Source: Ruminiclostridium sp. (GTDB lineage: Bacteria; Bacillota; Clostridia; Oscillospirales; Ruminococcaceae). From it: a stretch of DNA of 61,811 nt. Below the pieces are notes generated by a model. The model saw nothing but the letters and a program-made list of their open reading frames with translations. It made no database searches and was not told where the DNA came from. The stretch is from NCBI GenBank assembly GCA_017625405.1, contig JAGALB010000061.1:1-61811 (forward strand), given 5' to 3'. The position numbers and the translations under genes are program-made. Positions 1 to 7,207 of this stretch are shown here, in pieces; position 1 is the stretch's first letter; every line of letters begins with the position of its first letter.

Positions 1-13
1 GAAATTACGATAG

Positions 14-119
14 GGCAGCGAAGCTGCCGGTTGCGAAGCAACAAACATATATTTCAAGGTTCGCTCAGCCGTCAAAATCTTTGATTTTGCTAACGGCGTG
101 CGGTTCTTATAATATATGT
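14..119. repeat. Cluster of small palindromes at window edge
   Basis: Two back-to-back perfect hairpins with GAA loops occupy 14-28 (GGCAGC/GCTGCC) and 30-42 (GTTGC/GCAAC). A third hairpin at 68-97 pairs GCCGT plus CAAAATC with GATTTTG plus ACGGC around a TTT loop. The pair ACATATATT (45-53) and AATATATGT (111-119) encloses this third arm. It may be the right part of a structured intergenic element cut by the window edge. The promoter of the following gene should lie here but no convincing -35/-10 pair was found. Confidence 0.5.
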
Positions 120-146
120 GTATAATATTATAAAGGAATGATAATC

Positions 147-1103
147 TTGAATAAAAACAGATTTTTATACAGAATGACAGCAGCTGCTGTTTCCTTTGCG
201 CTTGCGGCTTCCATGTCCGTATGTGCAGGTGCGTGGAGCGACGATCCGGGCGAATCCGAAACAACAACCGCCGCTACCACCACAACTTCCGCAACAACTA
301 CAACAGAGGCTCTCGGCGGCGACAGATGGGATATTGAATCCACCACCACAACAACTGAGCCTGACGCAGTGCTGGAAGATGACATAGTTGCGGAAGAAGA
401 TGACGAGGATATTACTCCGCCTGAGGACGTTGAGGAGGAAATCGAGGAAGAAATTACCGATGCTCCCACAGCTGAGCCTGAAGAAGAAATAACCGAAGCT
501 CCCGCAACCACAACAGCTGCAGCAACCGCTGCGGCGCCCTCCAACACAGCGGCACCTGATTCCTATCAGGCGGTTGACCCCTTTAAGATGTACGTGCCTG
601 AAGTTCTTAACGTAAGAGGCGGTCCCGGCACAAATTACGACAAGCTGGGTCAGGTTTATGCAAACAACACTATCTCCATTATCGGTACAAGCGGAGATTG
701 GTACGTTTTCGATTACTACGGCGTTGACGGTTATCTTCTTTCCTCACTTCTTACAGAAGTGCCTGAAACACAGGCAACTACCACAACCACAGCAGCTCCC
801 GAAACCGAAACAACTCTTCCTCCTGAGGATGACGGAGAAACAGAGGATGATGCAGTAATTGAAGATGAGCCTGCTGAAACTACTGTACAGGTGACAGTGC
901 CTGAAGAAACAGATGCGCCCGAAGAAACAACAAAAACAGAAACACAGCCTGAAGCGGCAGCCCCCGTTGAAGGAAACGGAACAACAGGCGGATTCCCTCC
1001 TGTAATTCTCGCACTTATCTGTGCAATTGCCGCATTCCTGCTTATCGGCGTAGTTCCTGTGCTTATTCACAGATCGCATCACAAAAAATTATATCAATAT
1101 TAA
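147..1103 (+). CDS. Exported SH3b-domain protein with Thr/Glu-rich linkers and C-terminal membrane anchor
   Basis: The protein starts with a signal-peptide-like stretch (charged residues, then a hydrophobic run ending near residue 28). A long Thr-rich and acidic linker follows, then one bacterial SH3 (SH3b) domain at about residues 149-205 with the VRGGPGTNYDKLGQV signature, a second Thr/Glu linker, and a hydrophobic segment at about 285-307 followed by a short basic tail. It is therefore probably an envelope-anchored protein whose SH3b domain binds cell wall; the role is inferred. The TTG at 147 is preferred over the ATG at 138: AAAGGA at 132-137 touches the ATG but lies 9 bases from the TTG, and def and fmt show the same AAAGGAATGAT leader before their starts. 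Confidence 0.72.
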   Translation: MNKNRFLYRMTAAAVSFALAASMSVCAGAWSDDPGESETTTAATTTTSATTTTEALGGDRWDIESTTTTTEPDAVLEDDIVAEEDDEDITPPEDVEEEIEEEITDAPTAEPEEEITEAPATTTAAATAAAPSNTAAPDSYQAVDPFKMYVPEVLNVRGGPGTNYDKLGQVYANNTISIIGTSGDWYVFDYYGVDGYLLSSLLTEVPETQATTTTTAAPETETTLPPEDDGETEDDAVIEDEPAETTVQVTVPEETDAPEETTKTETQPEAAAPVEGNGTTGGFPPVILALICAIAAFLLIGVVPVLIHRSHHKKLYQY

Positions 1104-1107
1104 AAAT

Positions 1108-1143
1108 AAAACCGCTGTAACCGTTTACGTACAGCGGTTTTCT
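1108..1143 (+). terminator. Intrinsic terminator after SH3b gene
   Basis: AAACCGCTGTA pairs with TACAGCGGTTT around a 10-base loop and is followed by TTCT. It sits directly after the stop codon at 1101-1103. Confidence 0.8.
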
Positions 1144-1144
1144 A

Positions 1145-1173
1145 TTGACATTGAAGCTTTTGTGTGGTATACT
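1145..1173 (+). promoter_or_regulatory. Vegetative promoter of the Ig-like/FN3 exported protein gene
   Basis: TTGACA at 1145-1150, a 17-base spacer and TATACT at 1168-1173 form a near-consensus sigma-A promoter about 40 bases upstream of the start at 1215. Confidence 0.85.
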
Positions 1174-1214
1174 TTATTACATTATCACAAAAAAACATTC
1201 AGGAGGAAATTTTA

Positions 1215-2276
1215 ATGAAAACATTGAAAAAAATAATTTCACTTGTTCTCACAGCGGTGATACTCGTAACAACAATGTGCGTCGGCACAGTAACAGCTTC
1301 TGCAGACAGCAAGTTTTCTGTGAAGTTCTATGACGACAGCAAATACTATTACATAAAAGTAGGCGGTATTGACGAAAAAGAATATGACACCGTATACAAG
1401 AACAAGACAAACACTCTTGTTCCCTATGTTTGCCTTATTTACATCGTTGACAATACTACTTATGGTATCGGAAGCCTTGAAGTAATGGGTATAAGCGCAA
1501 CAGCTTTCGTTGCAAACAATCAGGAAAAGAAGCTTGACGCCAAGGGTTATTACAAATACTCTGAAAGCAGCGGAACATACAACTATTATTTCCGTATGCC
1601 CAAGTCAAACAGCAATGCAAAGAAGTATATGAAAATGGCTGATGATATCGTCTTATGCGGAGTTTTCTTCGGTCTTTATGACAGAAATTTAGGCGCAATG
1701 TATGATTGCAACAAAAAGCCTGTTACAGATCTGTATTATTTGATTCCTACTGTTGATTATAACAGCAGTTCTTCTTCCTCTTCATCAAAGAAAAAGATTT
1801 CATCCCTTGAATTTGATGATGTGGCCAACTACACATACACAGGCAAGGCACGTAAGCCTGCAGTAGCTATCTATGACAGCGATTACAAGCTCAAGAATGG
1901 CACAGATTACACACTTTCCTACAAGAATAACAAGGAAATCGGCGAAGGTACAATCACCGTAACAGGTAAGGGCAAGTACACAGGTACAAAGAAGTTTCAG
2001 TTCAACATCGTACCCAAGAAGCCCACTATCAAGGTAAGCGAAAAGAGCGGTAAGATTACTGTAAGCTGGGGCAAGATCACAGGCGCTGAAAAGTATCAGA
2101 TTTACTACTCCGTAAACGGCGGTAAGTACAAGAAGCTGGTTACAACTTCAAAGGTAAGCTATACCACATCGAAGCTCGACACTGACGATGAACTTAAGTT
2201 CAAGGTACGTGCTTTTGCTGAAAATGACGGTGAAAATTATTACGGTTCATTCTCAAAGACAGTTACACTCAAATAA
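1215..2276 (+). CDS. Exported protein with Ig-like and fibronectin-III-like domains
   Basis: This 353-residue protein begins with a clear signal peptide (MKTLKKIISLVLTAV..., cleavage probably after TASA near residue 34). Residues about 35-180 are an unrecognised domain rich in Tyr and Lys. A run of Ser residues near 185 is followed by an Ig-like segment (about 195-275, with YTYTGKARKP and GKGKYTGTK, as in the tandem Ig-like modules of clostridial surface proteins) and a fibronectin-III-like module (about 276-353, WGKITGAEKYQIYYS). No catalytic motif or wall anchor is visible, so it is probably secreted, with an adhesive or scaffolding role by inference. The start at 1215 follows AGGAGG at 1201-1206. 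The gene is monocistronic between its own promoter and terminator. Confidence 0.7.
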   Translation: MKTLKKIISLVLTAVILVTTMCVGTVTASADSKFSVKFYDDSKYYYIKVGGIDEKEYDTVYKNKTNTLVPYVCLIYIVDNTTYGIGSLEVMGISATAFVANNQEKKLDAKGYYKYSESSGTYNYYFRMPKSNSNAKKYMKMADDIVLCGVFFGLYDRNLGAMYDCNKKPVTDLYYLIPTVDYNSSSSSSSSKKKISSLEFDDVANYTYTGKARKPAVAIYDSDYKLKNGTDYTLSYKNNKEIGEGTITVTGKGKYTGTKKFQFNIVPKKPTIKVSEKSGKITVSWGKITGAEKYQIYYSVNGGKYKKLVTTSKVSYTTSKLDTDDELKFKVRAFAENDGENYYGSFSKTVTLK

Positions 2277-2286
2277 AATAAAAACA

Positions 2287-2319
2287 GCGGCGGATACCGA
2301 AGGTATCCGCCGCATTTTT
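2287..2319. terminator. Bidirectional terminator
   Basis: A perfect 12-bp stem (GCGGCGGATACC/GGTATCCGCCGC) with a GAA loop is followed by ATTTTT on the plus strand and preceded by A-rich sequence. It lies between convergent genes and can serve both. Confidence 0.85.
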
Positions 2320-2323
2320 GTAT

Positions 2324-3154
2324 TTATGCCTGAGTTGTAAAATCTGCAAATTTTGTTGCTTCAATAATTTCTTCGGAATGTTCAACGATAGAGGTTGCAA
2401 GCCGTGTAACCTCAGCCGCAGCTTTTGCCGCAGCCTCCGCTTCAGTAGTCTCATCCTCTGCGGCGGCCTTTTCTTCGGCTTTTTCAGCCTCTTCAGCCTT
2501 TTTCGCGCGGATTTCTGCAAGCTTTTCCGCCTGACTTTCCTTCACTTCGTTAAGACGCTTCAACAACTCTTCAATGGTAGAAGCTTTTACGGTTCTTGTG
2601 CCGTCATCACCTGTAAGACCTTCGATAAGGCTTGCGTGGTAGATAACTTCACCATCGGAATTTACGCTTACACCGAATTTTTCAATCATATCGGCATCTT
2701 CTGCCAGCTGCTGTTTTGCGTCCTTTATTTCAGCGATGCTGTTGTGGATGATACCCTCATATTCTGCAGCAACTTCCTCATCTGCCGCCATTTTTTCAAG
2801 CAGATCAGGAGTGATAAGAACGTTATATTCGCCCTTGCCCTTTGCCAGAAGCGCATCAGCTTCCTCATCGGTGGAATAATCGGAAATGATGAAATCAAGG
2901 TTGGGATTTTCCTTTTTCAGCTTAGCCAGATAGTCCTGTGCGGTTTTGCTGAGTTTTTCCGCCTTTTCCTTTGCGGAGCTTATAAAAAGTCCGTCCTGCT
3001 TCTTTTCGGTTTTTTCGGTATCCTTCTTTGCATCTTCAAGCTGGTTATAGAACTCATTCTTTACAGCTTTGGTGCTGTTCTTTTCTGCCTTTTTTGCCTG
3101 TCCGTAATTGTTTGCGGAATTTGTGTAGTTTCCGTAACCGTTAATGTTATGCAT
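2324..3154 (-). CDS. Uncharacterised cytoplasmic coiled-coil protein (DUF6033-like)
   Basis: The 276-residue protein has no signal peptide or membrane segment. It opens with an Asn/Tyr-rich segment (MHNINGYGNYTNSANNYGQ) and then a Lys/Glu-rich region. A central part includes NPNLDFIISDYSTDEEA and YNVLITPDLLEKMAADEE, and the C-terminal third is an Ala/Glu/Lys coiled coil at about residues 195-260. The central motifs resemble proteins grouped as DUF6033 in Clostridia, from memory and not searched. AAAGGAG lies 9 bases before the ATG. Function is unknown; it stands alone. Confidence 0.65.
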   Translation of the reverse strand: MHNINGYGNYTNSANNYGQAKKAEKNSTKAVKNEFYNQLEDAKKDTEKTEKKQDGLFISSAKEKAEKLSKTAQDYLAKLKKENPNLDFIISDYSTDEEADALLAKGKGEYNVLITPDLLEKMAADEEVAAEYEGIIHNSIAEIKDAKQQLAEDADMIEKFGVSVNSDGEVIYHASLIEGLTGDDGTRTVKASTIEELLKRLNEVKESQAEKLAEIRAKKAEEAEKAEEKAAAEDETTEAEAAAKAAAEVTRLATSIVEHSEEIIEATKFADFTTQA

Positions 3155-3256
3155 AAGGGCTCACTCCTTTCTGTGGTAGACCTTTTCTACTTGTTATATC
3201 GTCAGGAAAAGTGAAAAGTTTAGAATAATCATAATAAAAATGTTAAGCTCATAGGG

Positions 3257-3482
3257 CGGTACTTATATAGAAGCGCTGTATGTATTTATCGGAGGAAACC
3301 TTTCTGAAGAAAGGTTGTCCCCCGTACCCCCTTCCAAAGACTTTCAATACTAATTACAGCCTGACAGGTTTACCCTGTCAGGCTGTAATTAATATCTGAA
3401 GTTTTAGGAAAGGAGTTTGAGGAATAACCCTTTTTCAAAAGGGTTTCCCTCAATAACATATAACACTTCTATACGAATATCG
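3257..3482. repeat. Long imperfect inverted-repeat element (complete copy)
   Basis: This intergenic stretch holds one roughly symmetrical element of about 226 bp. Its ends are a 17-bp inverted repeat (3257-3273 and 3466-3482, 13 of 17 matching, core TATAGAAG/CTTCTATA). Each arm carries a hairpin beginning GAGGAA and built on AACCTTT/AAAGGTT or ACCCTTT/AAAGGGT. The centre at 3354-3388 is a near-perfect palindrome on CCTGACAGG/CCTGTCAGG. A second copy starts at 61675 and matches the reverse complement of the right arm closely. It contains no gene. Confidence 0.8.
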
Positions 3483-3509
3483 TCTTAGAGCTAAACATTT
3501 TATTATGAT

Positions 3510-5816
3510 TTACATCTCAATCTTTAAGCCCTGTGCGCTTTCGACAGTTACATTGATACCGCCTGTGAGGGAAACCTTGATTGTATCGCCGTTTCTTGTA
3601 GCAGTAACTGTACCTGCGAGCTTTGCTTCCTTGTCATAAATCTTTGCTTCAGCTGTCTTGCCGTCTTCAAGACCGTAGATAACAGCCTTTGCGCCGTTTA
3701 CATAGTCGTAAGCGAAAGCCTTTTCAAAGTTACCGTATACAATAATGGAGTTAGGCTTAGCATAGAGAGGCATTCCGTAATAATCGTACTTCTTTTCATA
3801 CCATTTGCCGCCAGCAAGAGTTTCACCTGTCTGGATATCTGTCCATTCACCGCTGATAGCAGGAATATAGAACTGAGCTGTGCCTTCCTCATTGAATACG
3901 GGAGCAACTAAAAGGTTGTCACCGAACATATACTGTCTGTCAAGAGGCAGTGTAGCAGGGTCAGCGGAATATTCCATAACCATAGCTCTCATCATGGGGA
4001 TACCTTCTGTGTGAGCCTTTACAGCGTTAGCAAAGAGGTAAGGCATAAGCTTACCCTTGAGGACTGTCCAGTGACGGAGAACGTCGGAGGATTCCTCATC
4101 GAAGTTCCACGGTACACGGTAGGAGCTGTTGCCGTGGAGTCTGGAGTGGGAGGACATAAGACCGAATGCACACCATCTCTTGTAGAGGTCGGGTGTACCC
4201 TGAGCCTCAAAGCCTGAAATATCGTGGCTGAAGTAGCCGAAGCCGCTTAAGCAGAGGGAGAGTCCGCCACGTACAGTTTCCCACATAGATTCGTAGTTGC
4301 TGAAGCAGTCGCCGCCCCAGTGAACAGGAAACTTCTGACCGCCGACAGTTGCGGAACGTGCGAAAAGACAAGCCTTGTCCTTGCCGTAGTATTCTTCAAG
4401 TACCTCGAAAACAGTCTTGTTGTAGAGGTATGTATAGTAGTTGTGCATCTTGTAGGGGTCGGAACCGTCATAGTAAACCACATCGGTGGGGATTCTTTCG
4501 CCGAAGTCGGTCTTGAATGCGTCTACGCCCATTTCGCAGAGTGCACGCAGCTTGCTCTTGTACCATTCGCAGGCAGCAGGATTTGTAAAGTCAACAATAG
4601 CCATACCGGGCTGCCACATATCGCCCTGCCATACGCTGCCGTCCTTGTTCTTGATGAAGTAGCCGTTCTTTGCGCCTTCTTCGAAGAGTGCGGAGCGCTG
4701 ACCGATGTAGGAGTTGATCCATACGCAGATTTCAAGACCCTTTGCCTTAAGACGCTGTAACATAGCCTTGGGGTCGGGGAACATTCTCTTGTCCCATTCA
4801 AAGTCACACCAGCAGAATTCCTTCATCCAGAAGCAGTCGAAGTGGAATACTTCAAGAGGGATGTTTCTTTCAGCCATACCGTCGATAAAGCTTGTAACGG
4901 TTGCTTCGTCATAGCTGGTTGTAAAGGACGTTGTAAGCCATAAACCAAATGTGTAAGCAGGGGGGAGTGCGGGCTTACCTGTAAGGGTTGTATATGTTCT
5001 GATAACGTCTGCGATTGTTTCGCCGCCGAATACGAAGTATTCCATTCTTTCGCCCTGAACTGAGAAAGCAACCTTGGAAACGGTTTCGCTGGCAACTTCA
5101 AATGTTACCTTTTCGGGGTGGTTTACAAATAAACCGTAGTTGTTGGATGTTACATAGAAAGGAATGGACTTGTAGGACTGTTCGGAGGATGTACCGCCGT
5201 CGTTGTTCCAGATTTCAACAGTCTGTCCGTTCTTTACGAAGGTAGAGAACTTTTCGCCGAAGCCGTAGATGTTTTCACCTACGCCGATGTTCATCATTTC
5301 ACGGATAACACCGCTTTCAGCTGTCTGGTCCTGAGCGAAGAAAGGCTTCATAGCATCTTCAGCCATGCGTTCCTTGGTCTTCCAGCCTTCTTCAAGTATG
5401 TAGGAGGTTGTTCTCCAGCCCTGCTTTGTAAGGAGCTTGTCGCCGTAGTAGTACTTGATGTCCCATGCGCCGCTCTTTGCAACAACAACTCTTGTCTTGC
5501 CTGAAGTAAGCTCAAAGGTGTTTTCTGTTTCTGTTACAACGGGCTTGAAGTTTTCGTCTTCGTAAAGTTCAAAGGAGGGAGCCTTCTTAAGAGCACCCTT
5601 GTAATGCTCAACGCATACCTTGATTGAGTTTTCAAGAGTGGAAGTAAATGTGATTTCAAGGTTAGGACCGCCGAGAGTCATACCTCTGTTGCCGATCCAC
5701 TGGTTTGTAGCCAGCACGCTGATAGACTTTTCGTCTGCTGTAACCTCATACATCTGTGTAGCGTAGTTTACGCCGTAGCCGGGCTTGTTAAGCCATAATC
5801 CGTCTGCATACTTCAT
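3510..5816 (-). CDS. yicI: GH31 alpha-xylosidase (YicI type)
   Basis: The 768-residue enzyme matches the length and layout of E. coli YicI, a retaining alpha-xylosidase that removes alpha-1,6-xylose from xyloglucan oligosaccharides. The catalytic nucleophile lies in FKTDFGER at about residue 436 and the acid/base in HWGGD at about 502, a spacing like that of the E. coli enzyme. HFDCFWMKEF and WQPGMAIVDFTNPAA are typical of the YicI branch. No signal peptide is present, so it acts on imported oligosaccharides. It is preceded by a cre-like operator and probably subject to sugar control. A general alpha-glucosidase is the alternative but fits less well. Confidence 0.88.
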   Translation of the reverse strand: MKYADGLWLNKPGYGVNYATQMYEVTADEKSISVLATNQWIGNRGMTLGGPNLEITFTSTLENSIKVCVEHYKGALKKAPSFELYEDENFKPVVTETENTFELTSGKTRVVVAKSGAWDIKYYYGDKLLTKQGWRTTSYILEEGWKTKERMAEDAMKPFFAQDQTAESGVIREMMNIGVGENIYGFGEKFSTFVKNGQTVEIWNNDGGTSSEQSYKSIPFYVTSNNYGLFVNHPEKVTFEVASETVSKVAFSVQGERMEYFVFGGETIADVIRTYTTLTGKPALPPAYTFGLWLTTSFTTSYDEATVTSFIDGMAERNIPLEVFHFDCFWMKEFCWCDFEWDKRMFPDPKAMLQRLKAKGLEICVWINSYIGQRSALFEEGAKNGYFIKNKDGSVWQGDMWQPGMAIVDFTNPAACEWYKSKLRALCEMGVDAFKTDFGERIPTDVVYYDGSDPYKMHNYYTYLYNKTVFEVLEEYYGKDKACLFARSATVGGQKFPVHWGGDCFSNYESMWETVRGGLSLCLSGFGYFSHDISGFEAQGTPDLYKRWCAFGLMSSHSRLHGNSSYRVPWNFDEESSDVLRHWTVLKGKLMPYLFANAVKAHTEGIPMMRAMVMEYSADPATLPLDRQYMFGDNLLVAPVFNEEGTAQFYIPAISGEWTDIQTGETLAGGKWYEKKYDYYGMPLYAKPNSIIVYGNFEKAFAYDYVNGAKAVIYGLEDGKTAEAKIYDKEAKLAGTVTATRNGDTIKVSLTGGINVTVESAQGLKIEM

Positions 5817-5876
5817 AGTCGGATACCATTCCTTTCAAAATTTATTCAATCTGAGTATTGATAATTTATAATATCG

Positions 5877-5890
5877 TGTAATCGTTTGCA
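5877..5890. promoter_or_regulatory. cre-like (LacI/CcpA family) operator upstream of yicI
   Basis: TGTAATCGTTTGCA fits the catabolite-response consensus TGNAANCGNWWNCA at every fixed position and is flanked by GTG and CAC. On the minus strand it lies just upstream of TATTATAAATTAT, a likely -10 region of the alpha-xylosidase gene, so a bound regulator could block RNA polymerase. CcpA or a dedicated LacI-family regulator could bind; none is encoded in the window. Confidence 0.6.
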
Positions 5891-5989
5891 CACTATATTC
5901 ATATTAGCATATATTTTCATAAAAAGCAAGGGGTTTTTGAAAAAATTAAAAGTTTTTTTCATTTATTTCAGGGGAAAGAAACACAGTCT

Positions 5990-6018
5990 TCATATTTCGC
6001 CGAAAAAAATCATAAACT
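5990..6018 (+). promoter_or_regulatory. Candidate sigma-E promoter of spmAB
   Basis: TCATATT (5990-5996), a 14-base spacer and CATAAACT (6011-6018) match the sigma-E consensus KMATATT-N14/15-CATACAHT except for one base. It ends 21 bases before the spmA start. Mother-cell expression of spmAB is known in Bacillus subtilis, so the match is coherent. Confidence 0.55.
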
Positions 6019-6039
6019 CCCCTAAAGGAGCTGATTTTT

Positions 6040-6636
6040 ATGATGAAATGGGTAATGGCGGTTATGCTGACGGCGGCAGTAATATGCGGTGCTGTTACAG
6101 GACGCATGAAGGAGGTTTCCGAAAGCTTTTTAAGCGAATGCACCTCGGCGGTTGAGCTGTCTATATCTCTAGCAGGCATAATCTGCCTCTGGAGCGGTGT
6201 GATGAGAGTGGCGCAGAAATCGGGAATAACCGAAAAACTTGCAATATTGTTTTCGCCTGTACTGGGAAAATTGTTCAAGGGACTAAGAAAAGGCGGAAAG
6301 GCAATGCAGTACATAACTCTCAATCTCACGTCAAATATACTGGGTCTGGGGAACGCCTCAACTCCGCTGGGACTTTCCGCAATGCGTGAGATTGAAGCGG
6401 AAGAACGCAGTTCTTCACCTGAAAAGGCATCTCATAATATGATAATCCTTACGGTTATGAATACTGCAAGCTTACAGCTGATTCCCACAACTGTATCAGC
6501 CCTCAGGCTTCAGGCCGGGTCGTCAGCACCCATGGAGATTCTGCCGTGTGTATGGCTTGTATCGGTATGTGCGCTGACAGCCGCATTGCTTGGTGCGGAG
6601 TTCTTTCGTTTTTTGTGTAACAGGAGGGAAAAATGA
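6040..6636 (+). CDS. spmA: Spore maturation protein A
   Basis: This 198-residue membrane protein belongs to the SpmA family (nucleoside-recognition/gate domain), required with SpmB for normal dehydration of the spore core. Recognisable motifs are LAGIICLWSGVMRVAQKSG and NLTSNILGLGNASTPLGLSAM, which lie in or next to membrane segments. AAAGGAG at 6023-6029 supports the start. Its last bases overlap the spmB start (ATGA), so the two are translationally coupled. Confidence 0.92.
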   Translation: MMKWVMAVMLTAAVICGAVTGRMKEVSESFLSECTSAVELSISLAGIICLWSGVMRVAQKSGITEKLAILFSPVLGKLFKGLRKGGKAMQYITLNLTSNILGLGNASTPLGLSAMREIEAEERSSSPEKASHNMIILTVMNTASLQLIPTTVSALRLQAGSSAPMEILPCVWLVSVCALTAALLGAEFFRFLCNRREK

Positions 6637-7154
6637 GTCTTACGGATTTTATCATTCCTGTTTTTATCGCCTTTGTGATGATTTACGGTCTGATTAAAAA
6701 GGTTGATATTTTCGGCGAATTTACCGCAGGAGTGAAGGAGGGGCTTTCTACCGTTTATGAAATTTTCCCCTCGCTTTTCTGCCTTGTGGTAACAATTGCA
6801 GTGTTCCGTGCATCAGGCGGAATGGATTTGCTGAGCGAGCTGCTTTCTCCGGTTTTCACGGCAATCGGATTTCCGTCGGAATGTGCGCCGCTTGCAGTGC
6901 TGCGTCCCTTTTCAGGCAGCGGCTCGATTGCGCTTTTTGATGATGTGATGACCCGCTACGGGCCTGACAGCTTCCCCGGCAGAGTGGCTTCGGTAATTCT
7001 CGGCAGCAGCGAAACCACGTTCTATACGCTGTCGGTATATTTTGCCGCTACCAAGGTGAAAAAAACAGGCTACGCACTTCCTGCGGCTCTTTGCGGCGAT
7101 GTTGCGGTATGCGTTATGAGCGGTCTTGCTGTCAGAATGCTGCTTGGCTGTTGA
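6633..7154 (+). CDS. spmB: Spore maturation protein B
   Basis: This 173-residue membrane protein is the SpmB partner of SpmA. It has four to five hydrophobic segments and the family motifs VLRPFSGSGSIALFDDVM and ILGSSETTFYTLSVYFAATK. The ATG overlaps the spmA stop by four bases. A strong hairpin follows the stop codon, so spmAB is probably a two-gene unit. Confidence 0.92.
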   Translation: MSLTDFIIPVFIAFVMIYGLIKKVDIFGEFTAGVKEGLSTVYEIFPSLFCLVVTIAVFRASGGMDLLSELLSPVFTAIGFPSECAPLAVLRPFSGSGSIALFDDVMTRYGPDSFPGRVASVILGSSETTFYTLSVYFAATKVKKTGYALPAALCGDVAVCVMSGLAVRMLLGC

Positions 7155-7161
7155 ATAATAA

Positions 7162-7193
7162 AACGGCGGTGTCGCTTTTGCGACACCGCCGTT
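7162..7193. terminator. Bidirectional terminator between spmB and chemoreceptor
   Basis: A 14-bp perfect stem (AACGGCGGTGTCGC/GCGACACCGCCGTT) with a TTTT loop is followed by TATT on plus and by TTTATTATT on minus. It lies between convergent genes. Confidence 0.85.
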
Positions 7194-7207
7194 ATTGATA
7201 TGCAGAT

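Noticed and set aside
3510-5816. GH31 enzyme as a general alpha-glucosidase or sucrase-isomaltase type
   Set aside because: The length, the KTDFGER and HWGGD context and the flanking motifs fit the YicI alpha-xylosidase branch better.
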